Shown here piece after piece: positions 15,589 to 26,418 of a stretch of DNA of 41,072 nucleotides. Location: contig JASMCQ010000049.1 of the NCBI GenBank assembly GCA_030753265.1, forward strand, positions 1 to 41,072, given 5' to 3'. This DNA comes from Dehalococcoidia bacterium (GTDB lineage: Bacteria > Chloroflexota > Dehalococcoidia > UBA3495). Below the pieces are notes generated by a model. That model ran no database searches and was not told where the DNA came from. It saw nothing but the letters and a program-made list of their open reading frames with translations. The first letter of the stretch is position 1, and each line of letters opens with the position of its first letter. The position numbers and the translations under genes are program-made.

Positions 15589-17091
15589 ATGCCTGACCTG
15601 ACCGAAAATCTGCACCTGCTGACGCCGGAGTTCGTGTTGGCGGCCCTGGCTTTCGCGGTCTTCGCCATCGATCTGGTGCTGCCGGACGATCGCAAAGAGT
15701 TGCTGGCCTGGCTGTCCATCGCCGGGCTTCTGGGCGTGATCGGCGTTTCGGTGGTGATGCTGTGGGGCGAGGATGAATCGCTCTACGGCGGGCTGCTGGC
15801 CATCGACGACTACTCCTTGTTCTTCAAGGTCTTCTTCCTGGCCATGGGCGTTTTCATCATACTCAGCTCCATCGAGCACGTGAGGAAATTCCTCGACAAC
15901 CCCGGAGAGTTTTACGGGCTGCTCCTCTTCTCGATCCTGGGCATGAACCTGATGGCCCAGTCCCGGGAGCTTTTGACTGCTTACATCTCTCTGGAGCTGC
16001 TCAGCTTCAGCCTGTACGTGCTGGCCTCCTATGCCCGAGGCAACGCCAAGTCCAACGAGGCCGGCCTCAAGTACATCATAATCGGCGCCTTCTCCTCGGC
16101 CATCATGCTGTACGGCATCAGCATGGTGTACAGCACCCTCGGGGTAACCCGGTTTGAAGACATCAGCATCGCCCTGGGAGCCGCCACCGAGGTTAGCCCG
16201 GCGTTGTGGGTCGGCGTGGCGCTGATCGTGGTGGGGCTGGGCTTCAAAGTGGGAGCGGTACCCTTCCACATGTGGGCCCCTGACGTGTACGAGGGCGCGC
16301 CCTACCCCGTCACCGCCTATCTGACCATCGGGTCCAAGGCGGCGGCATTTGCCCTGGTGCTGCGCCTGACCGCCGAGGGGTTCGTACCCGCAACCGACCG
16401 CTGGGACCAGTGGCAGATTATCCTGGCGGTGCTGTCGGCGGTGACAATGCTCGTGGGCAACCTGGTGGCCCTGGCCCAGAAGAACATCAAGCGGATGATG
16501 GCCTACTCCAGCATCGGGCACGCCGGGTTCATCCTGGCGGGCTTCGCCGCCCTGTCTTCGGACTCGGCCCTGGCCTCCAACGGCATCATGCTCTACCTGG
16601 TGGGCTATTCGATCACCAACCTGGTGGTATTTGCCGGACTGATCGCTTTCTTCAACATGACCGGGAAGGAGCTGATCGCCGACTTCGCCGGTCTGGCCGA
16701 CCGTCAACCCTTCCTGGCCGCCGCCATCGCCATGGGGCTGTTTTCCCTGAGCGGCCTTCCCATCTTCGCCGGGTTCGCCATCAAGTTCTACCTGTTTACC
16801 GCCGTGGCCAACGAGGGGTTCCTCTGGCTGGCCGGCCTCGCCATCTTCACCAGCCTGATTTCCCTCTACTACTACCTCCAGGTGATACGGCAGATGTACA
16901 TCGAAGCCGGCCCGGAGCCCGAGGCGGACGAGGTTTCCCAGGGCCTGACCGGCCTGGCCGGGAAGCCCCCGGTGTTGCTGTTGGCGGTGCTGGCCATCGG
17001 GGTGGTAGCGATGGTCTGGATCGGGGTTTACCCGGCCCCGATTCTCGATCCTATCGAGGCGGCGAGCCGGGCTATTTTGCCGGGAACCTAG
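15589..17091 (+). CDS. nuoN: Complex I subunit N (antiporter-like)
   Basis: A 500-residue antiporter-like subunit with about 14 transmembrane helices, the last gene of the operon. Marks include LLTAYISLELLSFSLYVLAS with the conserved glutamate, SNEAGLKYIIIGAFSSAIML, VPFHMWAPDVYEGAPYPV (discontinuous helix) and IKRMMAYSSIGHAGFILAG. A C-terminal SGLPIFAGFAIKFYLF helix is also typical. A long 713-residue open frame on the opposite strand over this gene is a shadow of its codon usage. The palindromic repeat just after its stop could act as an mRNA end or barrier; it has no clear U-tract. Confidence 0.97.
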   Translation: MPDLTENLHLLTPEFVLAALAFAVFAIDLVLPDDRKELLAWLSIAGLLGVIGVSVVMLWGEDESLYGGLLAIDDYSLFFKVFFLAMGVFIILSSIEHVRKFLDNPGEFYGLLLFSILGMNLMAQSRELLTAYISLELLSFSLYVLASYARGNAKSNEAGLKYIIIGAFSSAIMLYGISMVYSTLGVTRFEDISIALGAATEVSPALWVGVALIVVGLGFKVGAVPFHMWAPDVYEGAPYPVTAYLTIGSKAAAFALVLRLTAEGFVPATDRWDQWQIILAVLSAVTMLVGNLVALAQKNIKRMMAYSSIGHAGFILAGFAALSSDSALASNGIMLYLVGYSITNLVVFAGLIAFFNMTGKELIADFAGLADRQPFLAAAIAMGLFSLSGLPIFAGFAIKFYLFTAVANEGFLWLAGLAIFTSLISLYYYLQVIRQMYIEAGPEPEADEVSQGLTGLAGKPPVLLLAVLAIGVVAMVWIGVYPAPILDPIEAASRAILPGT

Positions 17092-17100
17092 AACGAGGGT

Positions 17101-17205
17101 TAGCCACAGAGGCACGGAGACACAGAGACACAGAGGTTTTTCTTTGTGACTCCGTGACACCGTCCTTATTTCCGTATCTCTGTGCCTCTGTGCCTCTGTG
17201 GCTCC
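17101..17205. repeat. CACAGAG-family palindrome after nuoN
   Basis: The ends AGCCACAGAGGCAC (17102-17115) and GTGCCTCTGTGGCT (17190-17203) are perfect 14-base reverse complements. Between them are further GGAGACACAGAG-type steps. It is a second copy of the family seen at 15507, in the same place relative to the preceding gene. Confidence 0.87.
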
Positions 17206-17253
17206 GCAACCTCCGAACTCCGCGGGTGTTGGCGGCAGGATATAGGGGCAAGC

Positions 17254-17262
17254 TGCTATAAT
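17254..17262 (+). promoter_or_regulatory. Perfect extended -10 promoter before the SLOG gene
   Basis: The sequence is TGCTATAAT, a consensus TGn plus TATAAT, 51 bases before the start codon of the next gene. The -35 position (GCAGGA) is weak, which an extended -10 can compensate for. It would uncouple the SLOG-enolase-pair from the nuo operon. Confidence 0.55.
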
Positions 17263-17313
17263 GCCCAGTCCCATACTCGGGTTATTTCGTACAGTACCGA
17301 GGTGTTTCGTTAG

Positions 17314-19159
<1,846 letters not shown>

Positions 19160-19388
19160 GGCCCTCGTTTCAGCCCGGCGCCCTCCCGGCCGGGACGGCC
19201 TCCCGCCTGTCCAAAACCGGCGCACTCAGGGCGAGTTTTCTCCAATTATCCCGGTGGAGCGCTGGCTTACGTCAACCTTTTCTTTCCCCGGCAACGGGTT
19301 TATCATATACTGGCCTGAGCGCGGCCCGGCACTCTGACCGGTGCGGGGCAGCTGGGAGGGGAAACACAAGAGGATGCGGAGGTAGAGA

Positions 19389-20402
19389 ATGGCGACGCGA
19401 ATCGGCATCAACGGTTTTGGCAGAATCGGCCGCCTGGTGCTGCGAGCGATCAACTCGCTGCACCCGGACAAGCTGCAAGTGGTTGCGGTAAATGACTTGA
19501 CCGACGCCAAAACCAACGCCCACCTGTTCAAGTACGATTCCACCTACGGAACGTACCCCGGCAAGGTGGAAGCCGGAGATGGGGAGCTGGTTGTGGACCA
19601 GGCCAACATCCGGGTCTACTCGGAGCGCGAACCCGCCAAAATCCCGTGGTCGGAGGAGAATATCGACCTGGTGATCGAGTCCACCGGGTTTTTCACCGAT
19701 TCAGAGAGCGCCTCGGGACACCTGAAAGGCGGCGCCAAGAAGGTGGTGATCTCCGCGCCGGCCAGCGGTGTCGACCTGATGGTGGTCCTGGGGGTCAACG
19801 ACCAGCTGTATGATGCGGCCAAGCACACGATTATCTCCAACGCCTCCTGCACCACCAACTGTTTCGCTCCCATGGTGAAAGTTCTGCACGAGGCCTTCGG
19901 CGTGGAGCACGGCCTCATGACAACCGTTCATTCGTACACCAACGATCAGGTAATTCTGGACCAGCGCCATTCGGATTTACGCCGGTCCCGCGCCGCCGCC
20001 CTGAACATCATTCCCACCGGCACCGGCGCGGCCCGCGCCGGGGGGGTGGTGTTGCCCGAGTTGAACGGCAAGCTCCACGGGCTCGCCCTCCGGGTGCCCA
20101 CGGCCACCGGTTCCATCACTGACTTCACGGCCAACGTATCGAAGGATGTGACCATTGAGGAGGTCAACCAGGCCTTCCTGAAGGCAGCCCACGGCCCTCT
20201 GAAGGGCATTCTTGAATACGCTGACGAGCCGTTGGTCAGCTCAGACTTCCGTGGCAACCCGCATAGCTGCATTTACGACGCCCTCTCCACTCTCGTCATG
20301 GAAAAGCGCATGGTGAAGGTGATGGGCTGGTACGACAACGAGTGGGGATACTCCTGCCGTACCGCCGATTTGTGCGCCCTGATAAGCGACAAAGGCATCT
20401 GA
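19389..20402 (+). CDS. gap: Glyceraldehyde-3-phosphate dehydrogenase
   Basis: Oxidises and phosphorylates glyceraldehyde 3-phosphate with NAD(P)+ in glycolysis. The 337-residue length is normal. The N-terminal INGFGRIGRLVLRA is the dinucleotide-binding loop, the catalytic Cys154 lies in SNASCTTNC, and the C-terminal WYDNEWGYSCR is typical. A GGAGG at seven bases before the ATG is a strong ribosome site. A TATACT at 19306-19311 in the 230-base leader is a possible -10, but no good -35 is seen. Its cofactor preference was not derived. Confidence 0.97.
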   Translation: MATRIGINGFGRIGRLVLRAINSLHPDKLQVVAVNDLTDAKTNAHLFKYDSTYGTYPGKVEAGDGELVVDQANIRVYSEREPAKIPWSEENIDLVIESTGFFTDSESASGHLKGGAKKVVISAPASGVDLMVVLGVNDQLYDAAKHTIISNASCTTNCFAPMVKVLHEAFGVEHGLMTTVHSYTNDQVILDQRHSDLRRSRAAALNIIPTGTGAARAGGVVLPELNGKLHGLALRVPTATGSITDFTANVSKDVTIEEVNQAFLKAAHGPLKGILEYADEPLVSSDFRGNPHSCIYDALSTLVMEKRMVKVMGWYDNEWGYSCRTADLCALISDKGI

Positions 20403-20646
20403 GCCGCTCCCGGGTCCGTAAGACCAGGAAGGGGTCTCCTTGGCCGAATCAGGATGGACCGCGAAAGAATCCCCCCTGGGCCCCTCTCAAAGGGGGGCCG
20501 GGGGGGTTCATATTGGGCTGGTTGAAACACCCCTTCCTGCCTCCATCCCCGCCGGACAATCGTCCTGCCGCCGGCCTTCACCGGTGGTTACAGCACCTCA
20601 TCGGAGAGATGACTGCTGGATGCTGACGGCCGAGCGCTGACCGCGG
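20403..20646. other. Interval after gap with G/C-run hairpin
   Basis: No gene is seen. The only structure is the hairpin at 20469-20508, listed separately. Confidence 0.6.
20469..20508. terminator. C-run/G-run hairpin downstream of gap
   Basis: The arms CCCCCCTGGGCCCCTCTC and AAGGGGGGCCGGGGGGG fold together with a few mismatches. There is a T-T but no real U-tract after it, so it is a repeat-like hairpin that may act as an mRNA stabiliser or a weak terminator. The sequence also matches a common bacterial dispersed-repeat style. Confidence 0.45.
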
Positions 20647-23600
20647 ATGCACTGGCTGACACTTAACGGCCGCCTGACCTGGCCCTTCTGGCTCTTGGTC
20701 CTCATCCTCGCGGTAGGCCTGGGGCTCCGCCTCTACGGGACCGACTGGGACTCGGGCCGCGGTTTTCACCCGGACGAGCGGGACATCTACATGCGCTCCG
20801 GGTGCATGTATGACCTGCTCACCGAGGTCCCCGGCTACGAGAACTGCGGCTACGTTCGAGACCAACCGGACGCCGAGCCCGGATTCCCCGGCATCGGCAC
20901 GCTGCTGGACGCCGAGCGCAGCCCGCTGAACCCCCACTGGTTCCCCCTCGGCAGCATCCTGATCTACGTCATGGTTGGTTTTCGCTTCGTGGTGGAGCGG
21001 TTCACCGACATCAGCGCCTTGGAAATGCGTTTCGTGGGCCGGCCGCTGTCCGCCCTGGCTGACGCGGGCACCATCTTCCTGATATACGTCCTGGGCAGGC
21101 GCATGTTCGGCCGGGGAGCAGGCTTGCTGGCCGCCGCGCTGACGGCCCTGGCGGTCATCCACATTCAAAACAGCCACTTCTACCGGCCCGAAACCTTTTC
21201 GGTCCTGTTCACGCTGGGCAGCTTCTGGGCGATGCTCCGGATGGTGGAACGGAGACGGCTGCGGGACTCGGCGCTGCTGGGTCTGATGATCGGGCTGGCG
21301 TTGGCGCCCAAGATCAGCATCCTGCCGCTGCTGCTGCCCCTGTCCCTGGCCTACTGGTACCGAATCCTGGACTCGGTGGATGGCCGCTGGCCGGACATCA
21401 ACGTCGCGGTGGTGCGGCGGACCTTGGGCCATGCCGCAGTGGCCGGAGCCGTTGCCGGGGCCATGTTCCTCCTCACCACCCCATACGCCATTCTGGATGC
21501 CGGCGCATTCTTCGGTGACATCGGGGCCCAGGCCAATATGGCCCGCCACGCCGGTCTGTGGCCGTTTACCATCCAGTACATCGACACGCCGGCGTTTCTT
21601 TACCAAATCCAGCAGAGTTCGGTCTGGGGGTTGGGCCTGCCCCTGGGTATCGTGGCCTGGATCGCCATCCCCTTCACGGCAATTCTGGCCCTGAGACGGG
21701 GGAAGAGCCGGCGGGCCGATCTGCTGCTCCTGGCCTGGGTGGTCCCCACTCTGTTGTTCTTGGAGAGCTTTGAGGTCCGGTTCCTTCGCTACGTCTTCCC
21801 GTTGATGCCGTTCATGATCCTGATGGGGGCCAGGATGCTGCTCTGGCTGGTGGATGTGTTCAGGTCGCCGGTTCGGCCCCTCCCCCTAGAATTGCCACGG
21901 AGACACAGAGTCACAGAGAAGATCGACTCTTTGGCTCGACGCCTCCGCGGCTCATTGCCGTCTTTGGCCTGGCTCCCGATGGGTCTGGTGGCCGTGGTGG
22001 TCGGCGCCACCGCCTTTTACGCCCTGGCCTTTGAAAAAGTGTACGTCAGGGACCACCCGGCGGTGACGGCCTCCAACTGGATCAAGGCCAACGTAGATCC
22101 GGGGACATCGATCCTGAGTGACAACCACTGGGATGAGTTCATCCCCGACCTGTACCGGTACCGGGTCTGGCAGTTCCCAGTGTACGATCCGGACAACGCG
22201 CAAAAGATGACCACGTTGGCCCAGCACCTGGCCTCCTCCGAGTATCTGGTGTTCTACAGCGGCCGGCCCTACGGCAGCGTGGCCCGGGCGCCGGAGCGGT
22301 TCCCCCTGAGCGGCAGCTACTACCGGCAACTGTTTGCCGGCGGGCTGGGCTACCGCCTGGAGAGGGCATTTACGTCCTACCCGAACCTGGCGGGCGTGGC
22401 TTTTCGCGATGACCCCTTTGGGCGCGCCGGACTGCCCCGGCCGGAACCCCGGGTGCCCGGCCAAACGTCCGCGGTTACCTTGGACCTGGGCTACGCCGAC
22501 GACAACGTGGTGGGATACGATCACCCCACGGTGCTGGTGTTTCACAACGATGACCGCCTGACCGAAAGGGAGCTAACCCGCCGGCTGGTGTACGAGCCAC
22601 CCCCACCGGCGGTCGGGCTGATGCTGTCGAATGAGGAAAAGGCGGTCCAGCAAGGCGGCGGCACCTGGTCCGACATCGTGCACCGGGACAGTTGGACCAA
22701 CCGCGTGCCGATCCTGGCCTGGCTACTGGTGGTGGAGCTGGCGTACCTGGTGGCGCTGCCCCTGTCCATGTTCATTTTCCGGCCGCTGCCCGACCGGGGC
22801 ATCGTCCTGGCCCGAGTGCTCGGGCTCCTGGGAGTCAGCTACGTTGCCTGGCTGTCGGTGAGCCTGGGTTGGATCGACTTTTCCCGCACCGCGCTCCTGC
22901 TTGGGTTCCTGACCATCGGTTCACTATCGGCGCTGGTTTTGGTGACCCGCTGGCGGGAGATCAAGCAATTCTTGATCGAGCATTGGCGGTTGCTGCTCCT
23001 GGGAGAGGTGTTGTTCATCGCCGCCTTTCTGGCCTTCGTGGCCATCCGCGCCGCCAACCCCGATCTGTGGCACCAGTGGCGGGGCGGCGAGAAGCCGATG
23101 GAACTGGCGTACCTCAACGCGGTGGTGCGTTCCACGTCGCTACCCCCATTCGACCCCTGGTTTGCCGGGGGCTATCTGAACTACTACTACTGGGGCTACT
23201 TCGTGCTGGCCGGCCTGATCCGGGTTACCGGGATTCTGCCCGCTACGGCCTTCAACCTGGCGGTGCCGCTGTTCTTCGCCCTGGCGGTCACCGGGGCCTA
23301 CTCCCTGGTGTACAACCTGGCCGAAGGCGTGCGCCGGACCCAGGAACCCGCTCCCGTTGGGGAGAGCGCCGCCGCTGGGGAGTCCCCAGGACGGCGCCGC
23401 CGGTGGACCCTCTGGACCCCGGCCGGCGCCGGGTTGCTGGCCGGACTATTCACCGCAGTCATGGGCAACCTCGACGGCATGGTCCAGATCGTCCAAGGGA
23501 CCTGGTACAAGTTGGTGGACGGCCGGGTTTTTCCCGCCTTCGACTTCTGGCGCAGCAGCCGCATGCTGCCTTTCCAGGAGAATTTCGACCCCTCACCGCT

Positions 23601-25173
23601 GCTCTTCTGGGTACCCGACAAGATACCGAACGCCCCGGACATGTCCTCGCACATCACCGAGTTCCCATTCTTCACCTTTCTGTTCGCCGACCTTCACGCC
23701 CACATGATGGTTATACCGTTCACCCTGCTGGTCATCGGACTGGGGCTGAACCTGGTGGTGGGGCTAAGAAACAATGGGTGGCTCTGGACCGTGGCCGCGG
23801 CGGGCGCGCTGTCCCTGGCCCTGGGGGCGCTGTGGGTCATCAATAGCTGGGATTACCCTTCGTACCTGCTGCTCACGCTGGCCCTGCTGGGTCTGGCCGT
23901 CTACTTCAAGCCGGGACCCGTCCCGCTAAAGGTGACGCTGTTGATCAGCCTGGCCGCCGGCGTGGTGGCGCTGAGTCTTCTGGCCTTCCTGCCCTTCCAC
24001 CAATCCTACGAGGCGTTCAACGCCGGGATCGAGGCGTCCAAGTGGCGGACCTCCATTGACCGGTTCCTGGGCATCCACGGCCTGTTCCTGTTCATCATCG
24101 CCACCTTCCTGATTTACCAGGCCCGTTTCGTTTTGAAAGAGGCGGTGCTGGGCATCTGGCTCCGGCCTCCGTCCGAATGGCTTGGCGGAGGCGGCCTTCA
24201 ACTCACCTGGCTCCAAGCCGGGCTGGGCTTCGCGTCGCTGGCCGCGGTGCTGCTGGCGGCAACCGGATACTGGACAGCGGTGATGCTCCTGGTTTTCCTG
24301 ATGCTTGCCGGAACGGTCGCTCGGGAACTCCTGAGGTCCCGGGACCGGGACCTTCCCTTCGCCTCCGTGCCGCTCGTGTTGCTGGGCATGGCTCTGGCCA
24401 TCGGCATCGGGGTCGAACTGGTTCGCCTGCAAGGCGACATCGGCCGGATGAACAGCTTCTTCAAGTACTACCTGGAAGTTTGGGTCCTGCTTAGCATCGT
24501 GTCGGCGTACATGCTCTGGCGCCTGGGGTCCCAGGGGGTGTTCCGGCGCTGGAACTGGTGGAAGGGCGCCTGGATGGTGATGCTGGTGCTGCTCATTGGG
24601 TCCAGCTTGATCTACACCGTGATGGGGACCCGGACTCGGGTGGGCGACCGGTTCAATCCCGGACCAGCCACCCTGGACGGCACCGCCTATATGGAGCAGG
24701 CGGTCCACCGGGAAAGGGATCAGCCCTTCGGGCTCAGGTCCGACCGGGAGGCCATCTTGTGGCTGCAGGACAATGTCGCCGGCTCCCCGGTGGTGCTGGA
24801 GGCCCACGACGAACAGTACCATTGGAGCGCCCGAATCTCTATTTACACCGGCCTGCCCACGGTGCTGGGCTGGCCGTGGCACCAGATGCAGCAGCGCTGG
24901 GATTATCAAGGCGAGATTAGGGAACGGGCGTCCCGGATACGCGAGATGTACGAGACCACCGACCCCAGACGGGCCGAAACCCTGCTGCGCCAGTACGACG
25001 TCAAATACATCATGGTCGGCGAGCTGGAGCGGATCTACTATAGCCATCCGGGCCTGTTGAAGTTTTCCCGAATGGCGGATGCGGGTTTTCTGGAGCCGGT
25101 TTTCCGGAGCGAAGAGGTCGTGATCTACGAGACCAAATGGATGACTGAGGCGGCCCAGGGGCCGGCCCAGTAG
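20647..25173 (+). CDS. Giant membrane protein: GT39-like N-terminus plus DUF2298 (YYY domain)
   Basis: A 1508-residue polytopic protein. Residues about 1-450 resemble GT-C glycosyltransferases of the ArnT/PMT type: a helix, then the periplasmic acidic motif FHPDERD (HPDE at 41-44), then multiple hydrophobic helices. A soluble segment follows (about 480-690). Residues about 690-1480 match DUF2298/TIGR03662-type proteins: a GYLNYYYWGYF run near 840, DLHAHMMVIPFTLLV, and GRMNSFFKYYLEVW near the end. This architecture is known from Chloroflexi and Archaea and is thought to be involved in cell-surface glycan work; that is inference. A CACAGAG-family repeat is translated in frame near residues 415-435. 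The ATG at 20647 gives a natural signal-anchor start. Confidence 0.85.
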   Translation: MHWLTLNGRLTWPFWLLVLILAVGLGLRLYGTDWDSGRGFHPDERDIYMRSGCMYDLLTEVPGYENCGYVRDQPDAEPGFPGIGTLLDAERSPLNPHWFPLGSILIYVMVGFRFVVERFTDISALEMRFVGRPLSALADAGTIFLIYVLGRRMFGRGAGLLAAALTALAVIHIQNSHFYRPETFSVLFTLGSFWAMLRMVERRRLRDSALLGLMIGLALAPKISILPLLLPLSLAYWYRILDSVDGRWPDINVAVVRRTLGHAAVAGAVAGAMFLLTTPYAILDAGAFFGDIGAQANMARHAGLWPFTIQYIDTPAFLYQIQQSSVWGLGLPLGIVAWIAIPFTAILALRRGKSRRADLLLLAWVVPTLLFLESFEVRFLRYVFPLMPFMILMGARMLLWLVDVFRSPVRPLPLELPRRHRVTEKIDSLARRLRGSLPSLAWLPMGLVAVVVGATAFYALAFEKVYVRDHPAVTASNWIKANVDPGTSILSDNHWDEFIPDLYRYRVWQFPVYDPDNAQKMTTLAQHLASSEYLVFYSGRPYGSVARAPERFPLSGSYYRQLFAGGLGYRLERAFTSYPNLAGVAFRDDPFGRAGLPRPEPRVPGQTSAVTLDLGYADDNVVGYDHPTVLVFHNDDRLTERELTRRLVYEPPPPAVGLMLSNEEKAVQQGGGTWSDIVHRDSWTNRVPILAWLLVVELAYLVALPLSMFIFRPLPDRGIVLARVLGLLGVSYVAWLSVSLGWIDFSRTALLLGFLTIGSLSALVLVTRWREIKQFLIEHWRLLLLGEVLFIAAFLAFVAIRAANPDLWHQWRGGEKPMELAYLNAVVRSTSLPPFDPWFAGGYLNYYYWGYFVLAGLIRVTGILPATAFNLAVPLFFALAVTGAYSLVYNLAEGVRRTQEPAPVGESAAAGESPGRRRRWTLWTPAGAGLLAGLFTAVMGNLDGMVQIVQGTWYKLVDGRVFPAFDFWRSSRMLPFQENFDPSPLLFWVPDKIPNAPDMSSHITEFPFFTFLFADLHAHMMVIPFTLLVIGLGLNLVVGLRNNGWLWTVAAAGALSLALGALWVINSWDYPSYLLLTLALLGLAVYFKPGPVPLKVTLLISLAAGVVALSLLAFLPFHQSYEAFNAGIEASKWRTSIDRFLGIHGLFLFIIATFLIYQARFVLKEAVLGIWLRPPSEWLGGGGLQLTWLQAGLGFASLAAVLLAATGYWTAVMLLVFLMLAGTVARELLRSRDRDLPFASVPLVLLGMALAIGIGVELVRLQGDIGRMNSFFKYYLEVWVLLSIVSAYMLWRLGSQGVFRRWNWWKGAWMVMLVLLIGSSLIYTVMGTRTRVGDRFNPGPATLDGTAYMEQAVHRERDQPFGLRSDREAILWLQDNVAGSPVVLEAHDEQYHWSARISIYTGLPTVLGWPWHQMQQRWDYQGEIRERASRIREMYETTDPRRAETLLRQYDVKYIMVGELERIYYSHPGLLKFSRMADAGFLEPVFRSEEVVIYETKWMTEAAQGPAQ
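21893..21955. repeat. CACAGAG-family repeat inside the coding frame of the giant membrane protein
   Basis: Left arm TTGCCACGGAGACACAGAGT and right arm CGCCTCCGCGGCTC match the intergenic copies at 15507 and 17101. The translated segment (LPRRHRVTEKI and on) lies in a basic loop between two hydrophobic stretches. Its position suggests insertion into a tolerant linker without breaking the frame. Confidence 0.65.
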
Positions 25174-25367
25174 TCTGCGGCCGTTCCCTCCGGACTCCGC
25201 TCTTTCCAGGGTGTCGACAAAGCCGGCCCGGATGAAAGACGGCCGGCTCACTTCTCGAACCGCCTCGCCGAAGCGGTGGCCTCGGGCGGGACCTGGGACG
25301 CCCCCTGGCGCCGGTTGCCGACGCCCGCCAATCGTCCAGTTTCTGAAGCTGCAAGCTCCGGGTGTTC

Positions 25368-26108
25368 TCAACCCCGAACCGCGAAGAGCACTCCAACAGC
25401 GATCAGCATGACGTTGATGAGGATGGGAAACAGCCTCTGGGGCATCAGCCGCAGAATCCGCTGGCCCACGTATGATGCAAAGAATGCGACCATCCCGACG
25501 GCAACGCCAACGGACACCGTATGGGCATCCAGCAGTCCGTTGCTGCCGAAAACAGCCAGCTTGGGTATCTGCACCAGCAGCATTCCCACGGACGAGGTGC
25601 CGATATACGATCTGGGCGAGAGACCGTAAGCCAAATAGAATGGCGCGTAGAATGGCCCAGGAATTCCAAGAACAGCGGAGAGGAACCCAGCCGTCGCCCC
25701 AATGGGAGCAAATCCCCTCAAAGTCATTCTGACTCTCGGTGCCCGAGGGATCTGCGGCAGCACGACGAGCAAGATGAGCGCGACCCCCAGGACCCGAACC
25801 AGGATCGTGGTGGGGATGGCGACGAAAAGCAGACTGCCCAACGCGGCCGGTGGCAAGGCGCCCAGGGTAAACCACTTGACCACCGGCCAGGATATATCCT
25901 CCCGAGTGAACCACGCCCTCGAGATGCTGCCGAGTATCTGGGTTATGGCCAGCAGCGGAATAGCCTCGCGTATCCCGAAGGCCCACACCAGCACGGGCAG
26001 GGTGGCCATGCCCCCACCAAACCCGGCCATGCCCGCCATGGTAAATCCGATGAAGGCGGCAAGGACGATGGCGGCAAATACAAGAATCTCGGGCAGAATT
26101 TCGGGCAA
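25368..26108 (-). CDS. TauE/SafE-family membrane permease (sulfite-exporter-like)
   Basis: A 246-residue protein with about eight transmembrane helices in two halves, each with the family's glycine-rich signature: GMAGFGGGMATLPVL in the first half and GFLSAVLGIPGPFYAP in the second. Relatives export sulfite, sulfoacetate or other organosulfur compounds, or take up small acids; the substrate here is unknown. The start is a TTG at 26108 with AGGGA a few bases upstream; the next ATG would cut into the first helix. It is transcribed alone and converges with the giant membrane protein. Confidence 0.83.
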   Translation of the reverse strand: MPEILPEILVFAAIVLAAFIGFTMAGMAGFGGGMATLPVLVWAFGIREAIPLLAITQILGSISRAWFTREDISWPVVKWFTLGALPPAALGSLLFVAIPTTILVRVLGVALILLVVLPQIPRAPRVRMTLRGFAPIGATAGFLSAVLGIPGPFYAPFYLAYGLSPRSYIGTSSVGMLLVQIPKLAVFGSNGLLDAHTVSVGVAVGMVAFFASYVGQRILRLMPQRLFPILINVMLIAVGVLFAVRG

Positions 26109-26418
26109 ACTGTCCCTACTGAGGTTGCTGGATGGTCAACGCTGAAGACTGTCTCAAAACCGCGGAGAGCGCGGAGTCGCAACCGGTGTCGGATGCCATG
26201 ACGACGGACTCACCGGAACTCCGCCGGTTATCCTAACACCAAAACGGGCCTGCCAGTTATTTTCGTGGGCCGCGAGAGGGGCCCGGCGAGGTTAGAAAGC
26301 GCGGACCCGGCGGAGCAGGGTTGACGATCCACAACCCTTCATCAAAGCCAGGGTTGACAGGCCAGGGGGCCGCGACTAGTCTTCAGGGAAGATCAGAACC
26401 GGCACGGGCAGGTGTTTT
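26109..26418. other. Divergent gap between the permease and SDR genes
   Basis: Holds the candidate promoter of the SDR gene and a short GCGGAG-type repeat near 26158-26178 (CCGCGGAGAGCGCGGAG). No gene is seen. Confidence 0.55.
26354..26382 (+). promoter_or_regulatory. Candidate promoter of the SDR gene
   Basis: A perfect TTGACA (26354-26359) is followed after exactly 17 bases by TAGTCT (26377-26382), which keeps the TA and final T of the -10. The predicted start of transcription is about 30 bases before the start codon. Confidence 0.42.

Noticed and set aside
25174..25367. Possible small gene between the giant membrane protein and the permease
   Set aside because: Both strands have open frames, but translations are Arg/Pro-rich noise and lack starts with ribosome sites.
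23926..25986. 686-residue minus-strand open frame opposite the giant membrane protein and into the TauE/SafE gene
   Set aside because: It overlaps two well-supported genes and has repetitive low-complexity translation with no recognisable motif.
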